A stretch of 43,328 nucleotides of DNA from an uncultured Acetobacteraceae bacterium. GTDB taxonomy: Bacteria; Pseudomonadota; Alphaproteobacteria; Acetobacterales; Acetobacteraceae. Below are positions 40,846 through 43,328 of this stretch, piece after piece. Made by a program: the position numbers and the translations under genes. The notes under the pieces are model-generated. The model searched no databases. It had not been told where the DNA came from and was given only the letters and a program-made list of their open reading frames with translations. Where the stretch lies: positions 1 to 43,328 of the forward strand of contig CAIUPC010000673.1 in assembly GCA_903900905.1 (NCBI GenBank). Reading direction: 5' to 3'. Within the stretch, counting starts at the first letter, position 1. Each line of letters starts with the position of its first letter.

Positions 40846-42165
40846 ATGCGTGTGCTGCTTGTCGACTACTACGGCACCGATGGCATGTTGGACTTCGCCA
40901 TGCGCTGCAAGGCGTCCGGCCACGACGTGCGCTGGTTCTTCAAGCGAGACGACCGCAATGCCCTGGTCGGCAAAGGCCTCGTCACGCGGGTAGCTGATTG
41001 GCGCGAGCACATGCGCTGGGCCGACGTAGTCATGCTGGCGGACAACACCCACTACCTGATCGAACTGGATCGTTGGCGCAAGGAAGGCGTGCCGATCATC
41101 GGCGCCACCGTGGAATCGGCGACCTGGGAATTGAACCGCGTCACCGGCCAGGACCGCTTCAAGAAGGCCGGCATCCCTGTGCCGCCGTTCCGCGAGTTCA
41201 CCCGCTACGACGACGCCATCGCCTATGTGAAGAAGGAGGGTCGGGCCTTCGTGTCCAAGCCGTCCTACGACGAGAGCGACAAGTCCTTGAGCTACGTCGG
41301 CAAGACCCCGGCGGACATGGTCTATATGCTGCAGCGCTGGAAGAAGCAGGCCAAACTCAAAGGCGCCTTCATCCTGCAGGAGAAGGTCAAGGGCTGCGAA
41401 ATGGCCGTGGGCGCCTGGGTAGGGCCGCACGGCTTCAACAGCGGCTTCTGCGAGAATTGGGAGTTCAAATCGCTGATGGCCGGCGACCGCGGGCCGAACG
41501 TCGGCGAGATGGGCACCGTGGTCCGCTATGTCACCAAGTCCAAGCTGGCCGACAAGGTGCTGCGCCCCCTGGAAGAGATGGTCGTCAGGACCGGCCACAC
41601 CGGCTATTTCGATGTGAACTGCATCATCGACGAAGACGGAGACCCGTGGCCGCTGGAGTTTACGATGCGCCCCGGTTGGCCTACCTTCAACATCCAGCAG
41701 GCCCTCAACAAGGGAGACCCCGTCGAATGGCTGGCCAACCTATCAAACGGGCGCGACTCGCGGCCCTGGCTCTTAGACAAGCTCTCGACGGGAGTGGTGA
41801 TGGCCTTGCCGGAGTTTCCTTACGGCAAGACCCCGATCGACAAGATGGTGGGGGTGCCGATTCAGGGCCTGACGCCGTCCATGTTGGAAAACGTCCATCC
41901 CTGCCAGCTCCAGCTTGGAAGCGCTCCAGCGGACCAGGCGGGGGAAGTGGTGGACAAGCCGTGTTGGCTGACGGCGGGGGACTACGTGCTGGTGGCCAGC
42001 GGGCTCGGCGACAGCGTGAGGCAGTCGCGAAGCAGGGCCTACCGGATACTGGAGAAGATCCAGGCTCCGGCTTCGCCGTTCTGGAGACCGGACATCGGGC
42101 AGCGGTTGAAAGAGCAATTGCCTCAAATCCAGAAGCACGGCTACGCGTCGAACATGAGCTTCTAA
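40846..42165 (+). CDS. ATP-grasp enzyme, PurD (GAR synthetase)-like
   Basis: MRVLLVDYYGTDGMLDFAMRCKASGHDVRWFF...GRAFVSKPSYDESDKSLSYVG...GAFILQEKVKGCEMAVGAWVG...YFDVNCIIDEDGDPWPLEFTMRPGWPT. Confidence 0.8.
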   Translation: MRVLLVDYYGTDGMLDFAMRCKASGHDVRWFFKRDDRNALVGKGLVTRVADWREHMRWADVVMLADNTHYLIELDRWRKEGVPIIGATVESATWELNRVTGQDRFKKAGIPVPPFREFTRYDDAIAYVKKEGRAFVSKPSYDESDKSLSYVGKTPADMVYMLQRWKKQAKLKGAFILQEKVKGCEMAVGAWVGPHGFNSGFCENWEFKSLMAGDRGPNVGEMGTVVRYVTKSKLADKVLRPLEEMVVRTGHTGYFDVNCIIDEDGDPWPLEFTMRPGWPTFNIQQALNKGDPVEWLANLSNGRDSRPWLLDKLSTGVVMALPEFPYGKTPIDKMVGVPIQGLTPSMLENVHPCQLQLGSAPADQAGEVVDKPCWLTAGDYVLVASGLGDSVRQSRSRAYRILEKIQAPASPFWRPDIGQRLKEQLPQIQKHGYASNMSF

Positions 42166-42437
42166 AAGCCGCCGACGAGTTCGCCGCGCTGCTGGGCATG
42201 TCCTTGTTGCACGCCAAGTCGGTCATGGAGATGGAACTGCCGGACCCGGCGTCGCCGAACTTCAAGATCGTCATGAACGCCAAGCAGGCCGCCATGCAGT
42301 CGATCTTCACCACGACCGCCAGGGTGCGTGACGGGTTGCTGCGGCCGGCGCAAGACGACGGCTTCGAGCGCGTGCGCCGGGCTATCGCCGCAGCCGAGAA
42401 CGATGACGGCGAGGACGACCTAGCCTTGTTCAGTTAA
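41961..42437 (+). CDS. Hypothetical protein overlapping the ATP-grasp 3' end in another frame (start uncertain)
   Basis: ...VERAIASNPEARLRVEHELLKAADEFAALLGMSLLHAKSVMEMELPDPASPNFKIVMNAKQAAMQSIFTTTARVRDGLL...EDDLALFS*. The non-overlapping part (42166-42437) is clearly coding; start may be any GTG/TTG/ATT between 41961 and about 42115. Confidence 0.5.
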   Translation: MLADGGGLRAGGQRARRQREAVAKQGLPDTGEDPGSGFAVLETGHRAAVERAIASNPEARLRVEHELLKAADEFAALLGMSLLHAKSVMEMELPDPASPNFKIVMNAKQAAMQSIFTTTARVRDGLLRPAQDDGFERVRRAIAAAENDDGEDDLALFS

Positions 42438-42664
42438 GCGCTGCCTTTCGGCTCAGGAAAGGCCAGCACATTCGGGGCGTCGAAGCCGACCGGTGCATCG
42501 AGCACGACCATCTTGACGATGAACGGCTTGGTCGCCAGCACCGTGGACGTGATGACCATGCCAGTGGTGACGAACTGGTGGACGAAGATTTCCCACGGCG
42601 TGGTCAGCTTGGCGTCGAATGTCGAGTTGTCGGATAGGAATACGCGGACAAATTGCTCGCTCAT
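42434..42664 (-). CDS. Hypothetical protein (76 aa)
   Basis: MSEQFVRVFLSDNSTFDAKLTTPWEIFVHQFVTTGMVITSTVLATKPFIVKMVVLDAPVGFDAPNVLAFPEPKGSA; ATGA overlap with prim-pol stop; convergent with the + arm. Confidence 0.65.
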   Translation of the reverse strand: MSEQFVRVFLSDNSTFDAKLTTPWEIFVHQFVTTGMVITSTVLATKPFIVKMVVLDAPVGFDAPNVLAFPEPKGSA

Positions 42665-43328
42665 AAGGGCTCCTGCAAACAGATATAGACATCGCCGTCC
42701 TTGGCCGCCGTGATGACCGTCGGCTTGCCGAGGAAGGCCCGATAAAACTTGCGAAGGTTGTTGGGGTCTTTGTCGTCAGACCGCTCGCGGTATTCGGCTT
42801 TCACGTCCTCGAAGTCGACCATCTGCCGACCGTCGATCTCGGCCCGCCGCGCCGCCGGGTCCAGCAGCGTGTGCTCGATGCACAAGACCATCTTCACATC
42901 CCGCTTATTCTCGCGTTCGCGCGCCACAGCTTTCACGTCGCCGGCGGACAGGACCATGCTCGTCACCGGGCGGTCCTTGCTGTCGCGGCCGATCTCGATC
43001 TCGACCAAGGAGAACGCCCCGAGCTTGCGCTCTTCGGCAGCCCTGGCCTTGGTCACGGTGATCTCGCGCACGCTGGCCTTCTTGGAGCGGTTGATCTCCA
43101 GCACATAGTCGCTGTTGGAGGGGATGGCGTCGGCGCCGCGCGTGCCTTCGCCGTGCTTGGGCGGGTGGTGCGTGACGATCACCAGCAACCCGAGCGATCG
43201 CGCGATCGTATTCAGATTGGCGATGGCCTGGGCGGCCTGGGCGTTGTCGTTCTCTTTCTCGATCAAGCCCGACGCCGACAACGTCTCCAGCACCAGCAGT
43301 CGCAGCGGCACACCGTACTTGGCGAGCA
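42661..43328 (-). CDS. Primase-polymerase / RepA-like AAA helicase, C-terminal part (joins 1..1216 across the 18-bp terminal overlap)
   Basis: ...LRLLVLETLSASGLIEKENDNAQAAQAIANLNTIARSLGLLVIVTHHPPKHGEGTRGADAIPSNSDYVLEI..., typical of RepA/RecA-like hexameric helicases; ATGA overlap with the upstream ORF at 42664. Confidence 0.85.
   Translation of the reverse strand, partial: LAKYGVPLRLLVLETLSASGLIEKENDNAQAAQAIANLNTIARSLGLLVIVTHHPPKHGEGTRGADAIPSNSDYVLEINRSKKASVREITVTKARAAEERKLGAFSLVEIEIGRDSKDRPVTSMVLSAGDVKAVARERENKRDVKMVLCIEHTLLDPAARRAEIDGRQMVDFEDVKAEYRERSDDKDPNNLRKFYRAFLGKPTVITAAKDGDVYICLQEPL

Noticed and set aside
40998-41960. Plus-strand alternative-frame ORF overlapping most of the ATP-grasp gene
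   Set aside because: Gly/Arg/Gln-rich off-frame translation; only the 3' part (after about 42000) looks like a real protein.

Overview
This window is an essentially complete, circularly closing, GC-rich tailed-phage genome, apparently a podovirus. Bases 1-18 equal bases 43311-43328, and one primase-polymerase/helicase ORF reads in frame across the junction. A leftward (-) arm from about 12.9 kb through the junction to 42.4 kb carries replication and recombination genes: prim-pol/AAA helicase, family-A DNA polymerase, DUF2815-like ssDNA-binding protein, DUF2800/Cas4-like nuclease, SNF2 helicase, RusA and small regulators. A rightward (+) arm from about 13.7 to 42.4 kb carries TerL, portal, scaffold, an N4-gp56-like capsid protein, connector and P22 gp10-like tail proteins, a fibre/adhesin cassette, lysis genes, ejection proteins and an ATP-grasp enzyme. 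The arms diverge at a repeat-rich control region (about 12.95-13.7 kb) and converge at 42434-42437. No integrase was recognised. The most striking observation is that both the DNA polymerase and the SNF2 helicase are interrupted in catalytic motifs by contiguous 291-codon inteins. Each intein appears to carry a complete homing endonuclease ORF in an alternative reading frame of the same strand: an HNH enzyme in the polymerase intein, and a Vsr/EDxHD enzyme in the helicase intein. Each endonuclease ORF starts in or just after splicing block B and ends at block G or the first C-extein codons. The two pairs use different relative frames (+2 and +1) and unrelated nuclease families, so the arrangement seems to have arisen twice. 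A third, free-standing endonuclease VII-type HNH gene sits antisense beside the capsid gene, whose last ~40 codons show a visible codon-usage shift. Other notable features are five tail-cassette proteins with Sec-like signal peptides, a His-rich HxH tail-tip repeat, hairpins sequestering ribosome-binding sites, an operator-like dyad inside the early promoter, and a 24-aa membrane peptide translationally coupled to the polymerase. All calls come from reading the sequence; no searches were run.
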